A stretch of 64,000 bases of DNA. Origin: Kutzneria viridogrisea. GTDB taxonomy: Bacteria; Actinomycetota; Actinomycetes; Mycobacteriales; Pseudonocardiaceae. Shown piece after piece: positions 1-8,936 of the stretch (its first letter is position 1; every line of letters begins with the position of its first letter). The notes below the pieces were generated by a model. The model worked only from the letters and a program-made list of their open reading frames with translations. It ran no database searches and had not been told where the DNA came from. A program made the translations under genes and the position numbers. The stretch lies in the NCBI GenBank assembly GCA_014138725.1, contig JACJID010000004.1:682001-746000 (forward strand). The letters are read 5' to 3'.

Positions 1-3000
1 ACCCGCGTGCGCGTGGAAGGATCCGGCCAACCTGCCCTCCCGCACGTCCCAGAACTGCACCACACCACCGAAGCCCCCGCTGGCCAGCAGCAGCCTGCCG
101 CCCACGCGGACCGGGGCCATCGCCCCGACGTACCCGGTCCCGCCGTCGAGCAGGCGGACCGAGCCGTCCGGGTCGCACAGCGCGATCGTGCCGTCCTGGC
201 AGCCCGCGGCGAGCCGCTCCTGCACCACGGTCAGCGCCACCACACCCGCCAGTTCGGACCCGAGCCTGCGGTGCACCTCACCGCTGACCGGGTCCCACAT
301 CAGCACCCGGCCGTCGCTGTCCGCGCTGACCAGCAGCGCACCGGCCAGCCCCTCGAAGGCCACCAGCGAGGCGATCTCGGCGTTGGGCCCGCGCAGCACG
401 GTGGTCGGCCCAGAGCGGTCCACCGGCCAGACCCGGATCGTGCCGTCCGCGCTGCCGCTGGACAGGTGCCGCTCCCCCGCGATCAGCAGCGGGGCGACCG
501 TCCACACCTCGCCGGTGTGCTCGGCCCTGGTGGACAGGTGCTCACCGGTGTCGGCGTCCCACACCCGCACGGTGCCGTCCGCGGAGCCGGTGGCCAGCAG
601 CACCGGGCCGGGGCCGGGCACGGCCGCCAGCGCGCGGATCGTGCTGCGGTGCCCGGTGAGCGTGCGCTCCTCGGCGTAGCTGGACAGCTCGTGCAGGTGC
701 ACCGCCCCGTCCAGCGCGCCGCTGGCCAGCAGGGTGCGGTCGGGCAGTTGCACCGAGGCCAGCGCCCACACCGCGCTGGAGCGCACCGACTGGAGCTCGT
801 CGGTCTGGAAGGTCACCGGGTCGGCCAGCCGGATCGTGCCGTCCACGCCCCCGCTGGCCAGGTGCACCCGGCCACCGACCTCGACCGGGGCCATCGCCCA
901 GACCTCGCCGGTGTGGTGGCCGAACCGGTGCTGCACCCCGTCGTTGCCGGTGTGCGGGTTCCACAGCCGCACGGTGCTGTCCGCGCTGCCGCTGGCCAGC
1001 AGCTCGCCCTCGGGGGTGGGCACGACCGCCAGCGTGCGGATCGTGCTGACGTGGCCGACGAAGGAGTTCACCAGCGCCCCGGAGCGCGGGTTCCACAGGT
1101 GGATCATGCCGTCGGCCCCGCCGCTTGCCAGCAGGGTCTGCCCGGCCACGGTGATCGTGGCCAGCGCCCAGACCGTGCTGCGGTGTGCCTGGATGGTGCG
1201 CAGCACGACACTGGTGTCGGTGTCCCACAACCGGATCGTGCCGTCCGCGCTGCCGCTGGCCAGCAGCTCGCGCTCGCCGAAGGGCACCGCCGCCAGCGCC
1301 CAGACCCGGCCGCCCCGCCGGGTCAGCGTGCGCAGCCGCTGCCCGGACTCGGGGTCCCACAACTGGATCGTGCTGCCCGCGCCCGTGCCCGCCAGGTAGG
1401 TGCGGTCCCCGGAGCGCACGGCGACCAGCGCCCACACCTCGCCCTCCAGGAACCGGGTCTCCTTGAGCAGCACGCCAGTGGCCAGTTCCCAGGTGCGCAC
1501 GATGCCGTCCACGCCACCGCTGGCGATCAGCGTGTGCTCCTCGCCCGGCCGCGCCGCGATGGTCGCCAGCACGCGCACCGGCCCGGTGTGCCCCGCCAGG
1601 GTGCGCACGGTCTGCCCGGTGGGCACGTCGATCAGCCGCACGGCCCCGTCCGCCCCGCCGCGCGCCAGCAGGGCCCGCTCCGCGGAGCGCACCTCGGCCA
1701 GCACCCACACCGGGCCCTGCGCCCCGGGTCCGGCCAGGTGCGTGTCGTCACCGGGGTAGGGCGGAGGGGGCAGCCGCAGCAGTTCCGGCGGTCCCTGGCG
1801 GGCGGGTCGCGCACCGGCCCGACGCAGACAGTCCACAATGGACGACAGCGCGGTGCGGGCGTCGCGGTCCTCGAAGGTGGCCCCGTCGATGCGCTCCACC
1901 ATCTCCTGCAACAACAAGCCCGCGTGCACGGTGCAGGCCAGCACGCGCAGCCCGCTGCCCGGGGAGTCCAACAGGGCCTGCAACCAGGCCTCGCCGGCAT
2001 AGGGCAGCGCCACGGTCCCCGCCGAGATCACCGACACGACGAAACGCCCGTGCTCCAAGGCTTCCGCGGCGAGCCTGCGCAGACCGTCCGGACTGGACAC
2101 CTCGGCCAGCGGGCGGATCACCACGGCGTAGCCGAGCCGGTCCAGCTCCCAGCGCAGCCACTCGGCCCAGGGCAGGTCCCTGGGGTGGTAGCTCAGGCAG
2201 ACCTCGGTGGGCACCGGCACGGTGGCGGGTGCCTCCTCCAGTGGCTCCTCGCCCTCCACCGCGTCCAACGGGGTCAGCTCCACCGAGGGACTGTGCTCCG
2301 CACCGTCCTCGGTGGGCAGCAGTTCGCTCCACCGCCGGGCGGCCTGCGCGTAGGGCGGCCCGAGCGCCTCCAGCACGCTGTGCACGACACTGGCGAAGGG
2401 CCGGCTGCCCGCGCCGATCAGCGGCCCGCCATGGCCGAACGGGTCGGCCAGCATCGCCGCGAAGTCCAGTGGCTGCCCCATTCTGGCGGCCACGTACTCG
2501 GAGACCATGCCGAACACGCGCAGCGCCTCGGTGCGGCGCAGGGTGCCCAGCAGGGTCTCCCGCACCCCGGGGTGGAAGTCGTACTCCACCTCGTCGGGGT
2601 GCTCACCGGTCTGCTCGGGACCGATGCGCTGCAACAGTTGTCCCAGGAAGACCTCGGCCAGGTGCGCGGGCCGCGAGTCGGGCAGCATCGTCTGCTGCAC
2701 CAGGCGCATCACGGGCAGGCTCAGCGGGGCGGCGGACAGGTAGGCGGCCAGCGAGAAAGCCACCGGCGATGCCGAGGAACGGAACGCCTGCACGCGTTCC
2801 AACGGGCTCGATGGCGCGACATCGGGCTGCCGCAGGGGTTCCTCGGCCTGACGGTCCCCGGCGAGCATGACGACCCCGTTGACCCAGCCCCGGTTGTCCC
2901 CGGACACGAGGCCGGCCCACTGGGAGATCCAGCGCGCGTCCAGCTCCATCACCGGCACCGGGGTACCGGACAGCTCCTCGGCACCGAAGCCCTGGTTGCG

Positions 3001-3933
3001 CGCCTGGTACCGCAGCTTCGGGTACGCCAGCCCGGACTGGACCGCCTGCAACCGCACCGGGACCGGCACGATTCCCGTGCGGTGCCACAGCCGCTGTGGC
3101 AGCGGCTGCACGATCGCCACCGGCCCGTGGGCGCTCCAGGTGGTCAGCAGCTCACTCATCGCCCCGGACCGCCAGCCCGCGGCCACGCAGTCGCTGAACA
3201 GCAGCACCAGTCGGCGCCCGCTGGGGTCGAGCAGTTCGCGCGGGCTGCGCGCGGGCGCACCGGACGGGGCGCTCGCCTTGCGCAGCACCGGTTGCGCCGC
3301 ACCGGTGTCCATCTCCCACACCCGCACGTCGCGGAACGCGCCCATGCGCTCCAGCAGCACGCGCAGTTCCCCGGCGGCACGGCGCCAGATCCGCATCGAG
3401 GCGCCGGCGTCCACCACCAGTGCCACGTCCAGCCAGCGCGTCATCTCCGGTGTGCGCTCGGGCAGCCACACCCCCGTGTCGGCGATGCGCGCGGCGGTGG
3501 CGTCCTCGTCCACGACCAGCGACCGCGCGTCGGGCACCCGGCGCTTGAGCGGTCGCAGCGCCCTGGACAGCCCCAGCTTCTCCGGTACGGCCGGGGCGGC
3601 CGGGCTGAGCAGCCGAAGGCCGCTGACCCGGTCACCGGCTTCCCGGCCGGGCAGGTGCACGGCGGCCGATGAGCCGGGGACCTGCGAGGCGCCCGGCGCG
3701 GGACGGCCCGCACCACTGCCGGTGGGCTCGCGCCGACTGGCACCGGTACCCGGTTCGGCCTCGGACTCGGCGGGCTGCTCGGGCCGCGGCTCCTGCTGCC
3801 GCGCCGGAGGCTCGCCGGGGCCGGCGGGCTCGGACCGGTCGAGGTGACCGGCCAGCCACAGCGCGTCGGCCAGTTCCTCACCGCTGAGCTGCACGCGGGC
3901 GGCGGCCAGTGCGGCGACCAGCTCGCCGAGCAT
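1..3933 (-). CDS. vWA-TIR-WD40 repeat protein (SAV_2336-like), partial at left edge
   Basis: 1311 codons are visible and the frame is open to the window edge, so the C-terminus is missing. The start ATG at 3933 overlaps the upstream stop as TGATG. Residues 1-40 resemble the SAV_2336 N-terminus, followed by a Pro/Glu-rich linker. Residues about 160-300 form a vWA-like region (WLDVALVVDAGASM; the MIDAS is degenerate, DxGxS). Residues 575-728 read as a TIR domain: EVCLSYHPRDLPWAEWL, then a GEAW motif holding the expected catalytic Glu of NAD-cleaving TIRs, ending PPPPYPG. From about 735 onward there are at least 10 WD40 blades with repeated ASGxADGxxRLW motifs. It is probably the effector/sensor of a vWA-MoxR-VMAP conflict system. 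Domain calls are by eye; catalytic activity is inferred. Confidence 0.85.
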   Translation of the reverse strand, partial: MLGELVAALAAARVQLSGEELADALWLAGHLDRSEPAGPGEPPARQQEPRPEQPAESEAEPGTGASRREPTGSGAGRPAPGASQVPGSSAAVHLPGREAGDRVSGLRLLSPAAPAVPEKLGLSRALRPLKRRVPDARSLVVDEDATAARIADTGVWLPERTPEMTRWLDVALVVDAGASMRIWRRAAGELRVLLERMGAFRDVRVWEMDTGAAQPVLRKASAPSGAPARSPRELLDPSGRRLVLLFSDCVAAGWRSGAMSELLTTWSAHGPVAIVQPLPQRLWHRTGIVPVPVRLQAVQSGLAYPKLRYQARNQGFGAEELSGTPVPVMELDARWISQWAGLVSGDNRGWVNGVVMLAGDRQAEEPLRQPDVAPSSPLERVQAFRSSASPVAFSLAAYLSAAPLSLPVMRLVQQTMLPDSRPAHLAEVFLGQLLQRIGPEQTGEHPDEVEYDFHPGVRETLLGTLRRTEALRVFGMVSEYVAARMGQPLDFAAMLADPFGHGGPLIGAGSRPFASVVHSVLEALGPPYAQAARRWSELLPTEDGAEHSPSVELTPLDAVEGEEPLEEAPATVPVPTEVCLSYHPRDLPWAEWLRWELDRLGYAVVIRPLAEVSSPDGLRRLAAEALEHGRFVVSVISAGTVALPYAGEAWLQALLDSPGSGLRVLACTVHAGLLLQEMVERIDGATFEDRDARTALSSIVDCLRRAGARPARQGPPELLRLPPPPYPGDDTHLAGPGAQGPVWVLAEVRSAERALLARGGADGAVRLIDVPTGQTVRTLAGHTGPVRVLATIAARPGEEHTLIASGGVDGIVRTWELATGVLLKETRFLEGEVWALVAVRSGDRTYLAGTGAGSTIQLWDPESGQRLRTLTRRGGRVWALAAVPFGERELLASGSADGTIRLWDTDTSVVLRTIQAHRSTVWALATITVAGQTLLASGGADGMIHLWNPRSGALVNSFVGHVSTIRTLAVVPTPEGELLASGSADSTVRLWNPHTGNDGVQHRFGHHTGEVWAMAPVEVGGRVHLASGGVDGTIRLADPVTFQTDELQSVRSSAVWALASVQLPDRTLLASGALDGAVHLHELSSYAEERTLTGHRSTIRALAAVPGPGPVLLATGSADGTVRVWDADTGEHLSTRAEHTGEVWTVAPLLIAGERHLSSGSADGTIRVWPVDRSGPTTVLRGPNAEIASLVAFEGLAGALLVSADSDGRVLMWDPVSGEVHRRLGSELAGVVALTVVQERLAAGCQDGTIALCDPDGSVRLLDGGTGYVGAMAPVRVGGRLLLASGGFGGVVQFWDVREGRLAGSFHAHAG

Positions 3934-4979
3934 CACGAGCCTTGCTGGTTGAGCGGCCGCAGCAGCGCGTCGAGCAGACGGCCGCGGGTCTCCTCCTGCG
4001 GGCGGCCCCCGGAGGTGGCCAGGTAGATGGCGTTGAGCAGCTGGTCGTTGGCCAGGTCCCCGGTGCGCCGGTCGTCCAGGAAGCGGTCGATCACCTCGGC
4101 GCACTCGGCGACGGTGTGCTCGCCAAGGTGTGCGGCCACGATCTCGGTGAGCTGCTCGCGGTTGGGCGTGCGGATGTCGATGCGCAGACAACGGCGCAGG
4201 AAGGCCGGTGGGAAGTCGCGCTCGCCGTTGCTGGTGAGCACCACCACCGGGAAGGCGTTGCAGCGGACTCGGCCGCGGTGCACCGCGACCTGGTCGGTGC
4301 CGTCGGCGATCATCACCTCGACCACCGACTGGTCGTCGGGCAGGCGGGTCAGCTCGGGGATCTCGAACTCGCCCTCCTCGAACACGTTCAGCAGATCGTT
4401 GGGCAGGTCCACATCGGACTTGTCGATCTCGTCGATGAGCAGCACCCTGGGCCTGCGCTGGGGCAGCATCGCGGTGCCCAGCTTGCCCAGCCGCACGTAG
4501 CGCCCGATCGAGGGCGGGCTGGCGTCCCCGCCGCCGACCTGGCGCAGGATCGTGCGCGCCCCGTTCTGCCGCAGGCTGGCGTCCTGCAACCTGCCGATCG
4601 CGTCGTAGCGGTACAGTCCCTGCTCCAGGGTGGACCGGCTGGTGATCGGCCAGCGCAGCACGGGACCCAGGCCCAGTTCGTGCGCGATGCTGTAGGCCAG
4701 CGTGGACTTCCCGGTGCCGGGCTTGCCCGTCACCAGCAGCGGCCTGCGCAGGTACAGCGCCGCGTTGACGATCTCCACCACCTCGGGGTCGGCCCGGTAG
4801 CTGGCGGCCCGCTCCCGCTCGCCCAGCCGGCGACCGCCCGAGCTGTCCGCGCCCAGCACCGGGTCCACCAGCGGGCCGCCGCCGAACTCCCGCCAGCGCG
4901 GTGGGGGCGGCAGCCGCTTGATCCCGTCGTGCGGCTCGCCGGTACCCCGGTAGATGAGCCAGTCCTGGTCCCCAGTCAC
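3933..4979 (-). CDS. MoxR-type AAA+ ATPase of ternary conflict system
   Basis: 348 aa. The GTG start at 4979 overlaps the preceding TGA (GTGA) and the stop overlaps the next ATG, so the three genes are translationally coupled. Walker A is GKPGTGKST (residues about 85-93), Walker B is RVLLIDEIDKSD (about 178-189), sensor 1 is TSNGERDFPPAF, followed by the Arg-rich LRRCLR stretch. This is the MoxR/AAA_5 pattern. In vWA-MoxR-VMAP systems the ATPase is thought to remodel or gate the vWA-bearing partner, which here is the TIR-WD40 protein encoded next. The N-terminal 60 residues are a linker without recognised motif. Assignment to the family is firm; the immune role is inferred from context. Confidence 0.9.
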   Translation of the reverse strand: MTGDQDWLIYRGTGEPHDGIKRLPPPPRWREFGGGPLVDPVLGADSSGGRRLGERERAASYRADPEVVEIVNAALYLRRPLLVTGKPGTGKSTLAYSIAHELGLGPVLRWPITSRSTLEQGLYRYDAIGRLQDASLRQNGARTILRQVGGGDASPPSIGRYVRLGKLGTAMLPQRRPRVLLIDEIDKSDVDLPNDLLNVFEEGEFEIPELTRLPDDQSVVEVMIADGTDQVAVHRGRVRCNAFPVVVLTSNGERDFPPAFLRRCLRIDIRTPNREQLTEIVAAHLGEHTVAECAEVIDRFLDDRRTGDLANDQLLNAIYLATSGGRPQEETRGRLLDALLRPLNQQGS

Positions 4980-6475
4980 GGCGTGGATCCTCCGCTCGCG
5001 GTCGGTGCGGACAGCCCGAGGTCGGGCTCGGGCAGACGGGACGGGTCGTCCCAGAGCAGGCTCAGGTGGTGGCCGCAGTGGTCCGCGCCGCCGAGACCCG
5101 CTTCCTGGCGGGCGCGCAGCGCGTGGTCGGGCAGCCGCAGCAGGGAGCCGCCGGTGAGCAGCTCCACCGCCTGCTCGTGGCCGCCCGCGCCGTGGTCCTC
5201 GCGGCACCACAGCGCCACCGGGGTGCCCGCGAAGATCGCGGCGCCGAGCACCGAGTCGGCGCTCTGGTGCTCCGGTGTCGGGGTCCGGTCCCAGGCCAGG
5301 CAGACCGGCTGTTCCCCGGCCAGTTCGCGGAACAAGCGCGCTGGGTCGGCGCCTTCCTCTTCGCCGACCCAGCGCACGCCTTCCCCCGGTCGCTGCCCGC
5401 TCTGCTCCTGCAACCAGCGCCACTTGGCCCGCCACTGGGCGCGCAGCGAGAGCGAGCGGTTGCGCAGCCGCTCCAGGCTGCGCACCACGACCGGGAAGTC
5501 CACACCGACCTCGCGGCGGAACGGGCTGTCCGAACTGATCAACCAGTTGTCCACCGGGGCCACCAGCAGCCGGTGCGGCAGGATGAACTCCACGGTGAGG
5601 TCCGCCTCGGCGGCGGGCAGCCGCTCCCCGCAGTCCAACAGCAGGCGGTCGATCACGTCCGGGATCTCGGACAGCTCGTAGGTGCGGTCCTCGCGGAACA
5701 GGCTCTCGCAGGCGGTGTGGTCGAACCACAGCCAGACCGAGAGCTGGTACCGGTCGGGGTCCAGGCCGTCCTCCTCGACCTGCACCAGCAGCGCGGGACG
5801 GCCCGGCGGCTTCTCCACCCGCGAGTGGGCGCCCTCACGGGCCACCGCGAGCAGTTGCGGGGGCAGTTCGCAGCGGTGTGCCACGTCGGAGTTCCACTGG
5901 CGCAGGGCGGCCGCGGTGTAGCCGCCACCGTCCACGGCGCAGGCCACGTGCTCGACGAACACGAACAGCGGCGGCAGCTGACCCGGCGGGCACATGGTGT
6001 TGGCCAGCTCGTCGAGCACGGCCAGCAGGTCGGTGGGCGGCACGGTCAGCGGCGGTCCGATCGGGCCGACCGCGGCGCGGTGCAGCGCCAGCACGTCCAC
6101 CTCGACGGTCAGCCCGGTGAGCAGGCGGCGCAATGCGGTGCGCTCGGCGGGCAGCAGCAGTTCCAGCGGCACGTGCAGCGCGATCAGGTCGGCGATCTCG
6201 TCCAGCAGATAGTGGCCGGGGCTCAGCGCGCGCACGGCCTCCAGCAGCTTGCGCAGCCCGCCGGGGTGCTCCTGGCACTGGTCGAGCAGCGCCAGCACGT
6301 AGCGGCGCACCGCGCTGTGGCTGGGCACGTAGAACTCCGGGCTGAGCCGTTCGCGCAGGTCGGACTCCAGCAGCGCGCGGACGTTGTCCTCCCACAACTC
6401 GTCCACACCCAACAGCAGGTCGACCAGTTCGTCGCGCACCGGGATCGGCAGCCTCGGACGGCCGGCTCCGGTCAC
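4976..6475 (-). CDS. VMAP-type protein with N-terminal effector-associated domain
   Basis: 499 aa from a GTG at 6475, preceded by a strong GGGGAGGAGG ribosome binding site. This start is preferred over an in-frame start at 6559. Residues about 10-95 are an all-helical region with the pattern DQCQEHPGGLRKLLEAVRAL, matching effector-associated domain 2. The middle and C-terminal part carries the VMAP-C-like motif PVDNWLISSDSPFRREVGVD followed by FPVVVRSLERLR. In known systems the VMAP protein links MoxR and vWA partners to effectors. Here no peptidase or other effector is fused to it, so the TIR domain of the third gene is the likely effector. It is first gene of a minus-strand operon with the ATPase and the vWA-TIR-WD40 gene. 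Confidence 0.8.
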   Translation of the reverse strand: MTGAGRPRLPIPVRDELVDLLLGVDELWEDNVRALLESDLRERLSPEFYVPSHSAVRRYVLALLDQCQEHPGGLRKLLEAVRALSPGHYLLDEIADLIALHVPLELLLPAERTALRRLLTGLTVEVDVLALHRAAVGPIGPPLTVPPTDLLAVLDELANTMCPPGQLPPLFVFVEHVACAVDGGGYTAAALRQWNSDVAHRCELPPQLLAVAREGAHSRVEKPPGRPALLVQVEEDGLDPDRYQLSVWLWFDHTACESLFREDRTYELSEIPDVIDRLLLDCGERLPAAEADLTVEFILPHRLLVAPVDNWLISSDSPFRREVGVDFPVVVRSLERLRNRSLSLRAQWRAKWRWLQEQSGQRPGEGVRWVGEEEGADPARLFRELAGEQPVCLAWDRTPTPEHQSADSVLGAAIFAGTPVALWCREDHGAGGHEQAVELLTGGSLLRLPDHALRARQEAGLGGADHCGHHLSLLWDDPSRLPEPDLGLSAPTASGGSTP

Positions 6476-6564
6476 GCCCCCTCCTCCCCGCGCGCCCCCG
6501 TTGCGGCCAATGGCCACGCGCGCGTGCATGTCGCAAAAGGCTAACCGCAAGGCTTCCATTCGTG

Positions 6565-6580
6565 TGTGTCATATGACACA
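6565..6580. promoter_or_regulatory. Perfect 16-bp palindrome upstream of the TIR/MoxR/VMAP operon
   Basis: TGTGTCATATGACACA is a perfect inverted repeat about 90 bp upstream of the VMAP start. Its position suits an operator in the operon promoter. The binding protein is unknown. The rest of 6476-6741 shows no gene apart from the hairpin behind mraY. Confidence 0.5.
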
Positions 6581-6687
6581 TACGCCGGGGTCGTGCTGCG
6601 AACTTCGGGTGACAAATCGGGAATTACGTGGACAGCCACGCTACGTTCCCAACCCGGCACAACGCGTTAACAGCGCCGCCCGAGCCG

Positions 6688-6730
6688 GCGCGCGGGTCAC
6701 CTGGTGAAGGGGAAGCGGTGACCCGCGCGC
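6688..6730 (-). terminator. Hairpin downstream of mraY
   Basis: A perfect 13-bp stem (GCGCGCGGGTCAC with its reverse complement) and a 17-nt loop lie just after the mraY stop. There is no clear U-tract, as is common for actinobacterial terminators. Confidence 0.5.
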
Positions 6731-6741
6731 CAACCAGCGGT

Positions 6742-7842
6742 TCACAGGCCGCGTGCGGTCGACCAATCCGCGTAGAACAGACCGAGGCCGAACAGGCAGC
6801 AGGTCGCCGACAACAACCAGAAGCGGATGATGACCGTGGTTTCCGGCCAGCCGCCGAGTTCGAAGTGGTGGTGGAATGGCGCCATTCGGAACAATCGTCG
6901 CCGACTCGTGCGGAACACCACGACCTGCAGGCCCACCGACAGGACCTCGACCACGAACAGGCCGCCGATGATGACCATCAGCAGCTCGGTGCGGCTGACC
7001 ACGGACAACCCGGCGACCAGTCCGCCCAGCGCCAGCGAGCCCGTGTCGCCCATGAAGATCTTGGCCGGGGCCGCGTTCCACCACAGGAAGCCGACGCACC
7101 CCGCCATGGCCGCCGCGGCCACCACCGCCACGTCCAGCGGGTCGCGCACCTCGTAGCAGCCCGGCACCGACTTCAGGCAGGTGTTGTGGAACTGCCAGAA
7201 CGAGATGATCACGTACGTGGCCAGCACCATCGCCGAGGTGCCCCCGGCCAGCCCGTCCAGGCCGTCGGTCAGGTTCACCGCGTTCGACCAGGCGCCGACC
7301 ACGAGGTAGCAGAAGACCACGAAGCCGACCAGGCCGAAGGAGATCGTGCCCAGGTCGCGGATGAACGACAGGTCCAGCGAGGCCGGGGTCAGCCCGCGGT
7401 CGTCGGCGAAGCGCACCGCCAGCACCGCGAAGACCACCGCCGAGAGCAGCTGCCCGACCAGCTTCGCCGTCTTGTTCAGGCCCAGGTTGCGCTGCTTGCG
7501 GATCTTGATGAAGTCGTCCAGGAAGCCGACCAGCCCCAGCGAGGTGGTCAGCAGCAACAGCAGCAGCCCGGAGACCGTCGGCGGCTCGGCCGAGTCCGCC
7601 AGCAGCATCACCAGGTGCGCCGCCAGGTAGCCCGCCCACATCGCCACCAGGATCGCCACGCCGCCCATCGTGGGCGTGCCGCGCTTGGACTTGTGGCTGC
7701 TCGGGCCCTCCTCTCGGATCTCCTGGCCGAAGCCCTGCCGCGAGAAGACCCGGATCAGGTAGGGCGTCAGCAGCACCGACACCACCAGTGCCACGACCGC
7801 GGCCACCGAGGCCAGCCCGGCCGCCACGAAGACGTTGTTCAT
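6742..7842 (-). CDS. mraY: Phospho-N-acetylmuramoyl-pentapeptide-transferase (MraY)
   Basis: 366 aa from the ATG at 7842 (MNNVFVAAG). It makes lipid I by transferring phospho-MurNAc-pentapeptide from UDP to undecaprenyl phosphate at the inner membrane face. About ten hydrophobic segments are present, with the family motifs FLDDFIK (Asp pair), [27 protein letters not shown] and the C-terminal [13 protein letters not shown]. Length and motifs are normal, so it should be active. Unlike the usual arrangement it is not next to mur, fts or ddl genes, so it may be a second copy outside the dcw cluster, but that cannot be decided from this window. Confidence 0.95.
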   Translation of the reverse strand: MNNVFVAAGLASVAAVVALVVSVLLTPYLIRVFSRQGFGQEIREEGPSSHKSKRGTPTMGGVAILVAMWAGYLAAHLVMLLADSAEPPTVSGLLLLLLTTSLGLVGFLDDFIKIRKQRNLGLNKTAKLVGQLLSAVVFAVLAVRFADDRGLTPASLDLSFIRDLGTISFGLVGFVVFCYLVVGAWSNAVNLTDGLDGLAGGTSAMVLATYVIISFWQFHNTCLKSVPGCYEVRDPLDVAVVAAAAMAGCVGFLWWNAAPAKIFMGDTGSLALGGLVAGLSVVSRTELLMVIIGGLFVVEVLSVGLQVVVFRTSRRRLFRMAPFHHHFELGGWPETTVIIRFWLLSATCCLFGLGLFYADWSTARGL

Positions 7843-7880
7843 CGCCGGTGATCGTACTGAGCGGACCGGCACGACGGCGC

Positions 7881-7939
7881 GGTGTCGTGAAAGTGCCGTT
7901 TGCGACACTAGATGTCTCGAACGGCACTTTCACGACACC
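7881..7939. repeat. Palindromic repeat, family A, copy 1
   Basis: Arms of 20 bp (GGTGTCGTGAAAGTGCCGTT and its exact reverse complement) flank a 19-bp centre. The core GAAAGTGCCGTT...AACGGCACTTTC recurs, with variants, at 39081, 55188, 55286, 55907, 55973 and 56054. Some frames read as a short KVPFxT...NGTFMT peptide, but this is a by-product of the repeat. Confidence 0.8.
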
Positions 7940-7975
7940 GCCCAGCGCCGGGGCAGGGGCGCGGGCGCTGGGCGA

Positions 7976-8068
7976 TCAGCCCGCGAGGACCAGCGGCCTG
8001 CGGGGGTACGGAATGGGCAGGTCGGGTTCCTGCGGGCACGGACGTGGGTCGTGCTTCGACCTGGTCAC
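7976..8068 (-). CDS. Possible 30-aa small protein
   Basis: The GTG at 8068 is preceded by AGGGGAGG with 5-nt spacing, an excellent ribosome binding site. The 30-aa product starts VTRSKHDPRPCPQEPD and is rich in Pro and Arg, ending PLVLAG. No family was recognised and no modification enzyme lies next to it. It may be a real small gene or a chance ORF. Confidence 0.35.
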   Translation of the reverse strand: MTRSKHDPRPCPQEPDLPIPYPRRPLVLAG

Positions 8069-8288
8069 GGGTGCCTCCCCTGTCGTGGACGACTGACCTC
8101 TCCCCCACTCGTAATGTCGGAATCCCACGGGGCCACCTTGTGCGCGTGTACGCGAAGGGAGCAGCACGATCACCCGTCTCCAGCAACCCACCCGCCTGGC
8201 GGCCTCCCGCGGGTGGGCCGAACGGCGGCACGGCCCGTCGCGGCGGCGGCCAATCAGGTAGTCCGTGACCGGTCACGGACGGGTTCGG

Positions 8289-8936
8289 TCACCCGCGCCG
8301 GCGACCCAGCCAGTGGCAGGCGCCCAGCGCGAGCAGCAGGACCGCCAGCGCGACGGCGCCCTGGCCAAGCAGGAACAGCGTGGCCGGGGGCCGGGCGGGG
8401 TCGAACAGCAGCTTGGCGGTGGGCCCGACGGGCGGCACGTCGTTGCTGACGATCAGCACCAGGCAGGCGCCCAGCACGGCGAGCAGGGACCAACCGGTGG
8501 TGGGGATCAACGGCCGGGAGCAGACCAGGCCCAGCGCCAGCCCGACGCACAGGCTGATCAGGTGTGCGACCAGGGCGAGGACCAGGTCGTCGAGCTGGTA
8601 CGGGTGGTGGAAGTTGATCAGCGGCGGGAGGGCGACGGCGAGCAGCACGAGCACGCCGCCGCTCACGGCGCCGGCGCCGAGCAGGCCACCGAGCATGCGC
8701 GGCCAACCGCCCACGGCGGCGACGGTGATGCGCCGCTGCACGGGGTCCTCGTTGTTGGCCACGATCACGGTGAGCCAGGCGCACAGCGGGAACACCAGCA
8801 GCGTGGACACCCCGTACACCGGCCGGGCGTTGCCGGGGTCCCCGCCGTAGAGCACGCCGATGCACGCCGCGAACAGCACGAACGGCGGCACGAAACGCTG
8901 GGAGCGCAGCAGGTCGGCCAGCAGGTAGCGGATCAC
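8289..8936 (-). CDS. ABC transporter permease
   Basis: 215 aa from a GTG at 8936 that overlaps the stop of the upstream ATPase gene (GTGA). It contains about six hydrophobic segments (for example FVLFAACIGVLYG, LLVFPLCAWLTVIVA, SGGVLVLLAVALPPLI, LVAHLISLCVGLALGLV, LLAVLGACLVLIVSN, LGQGAVALAVLLLALGA). It lacks conserved substrate-specific motifs, so cargo is unknown. With the ATPase encoded immediately upstream it forms a minimal two-gene ABC-2-like exporter. Confidence 0.75.
   Translation of the reverse strand: MIRYLLADLLRSQRFVPPFVLFAACIGVLYGGDPGNARPVYGVSTLLVFPLCAWLTVIVANNEDPVQRRITVAAVGGWPRMLGGLLGAGAVSGGVLVLLAVALPPLINFHHPYQLDDLVLALVAHLISLCVGLALGLVCSRPLIPTTGWSLLAVLGACLVLIVSNDVPPVGPTAKLLFDPARPPATLFLLGQGAVALAVLLLALGACHWLGRRRG

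Larger units (their letters stand above)
7843..8288. other. Intergenic region with palindrome and a small ORF
   Basis: This 446-bp stretch between mraY and the ABC permease gene holds a long palindromic repeat (7881-7939), a GC-rich hairpin about 7942-7972 and a possible 30-aa ORF (7976-8068, minus). Nothing convincing was seen in 8100-8288. Confidence 0.6.

Noticed and set aside
7-3672. Long plus-strand open frame (1221 codons) opposite the vWA-TIR-WD40 gene
   Set aside because: It is a GC-skew shadow: the sequence is low complexity and the minus strand reads as clear vWA, TIR and WD40 domains.
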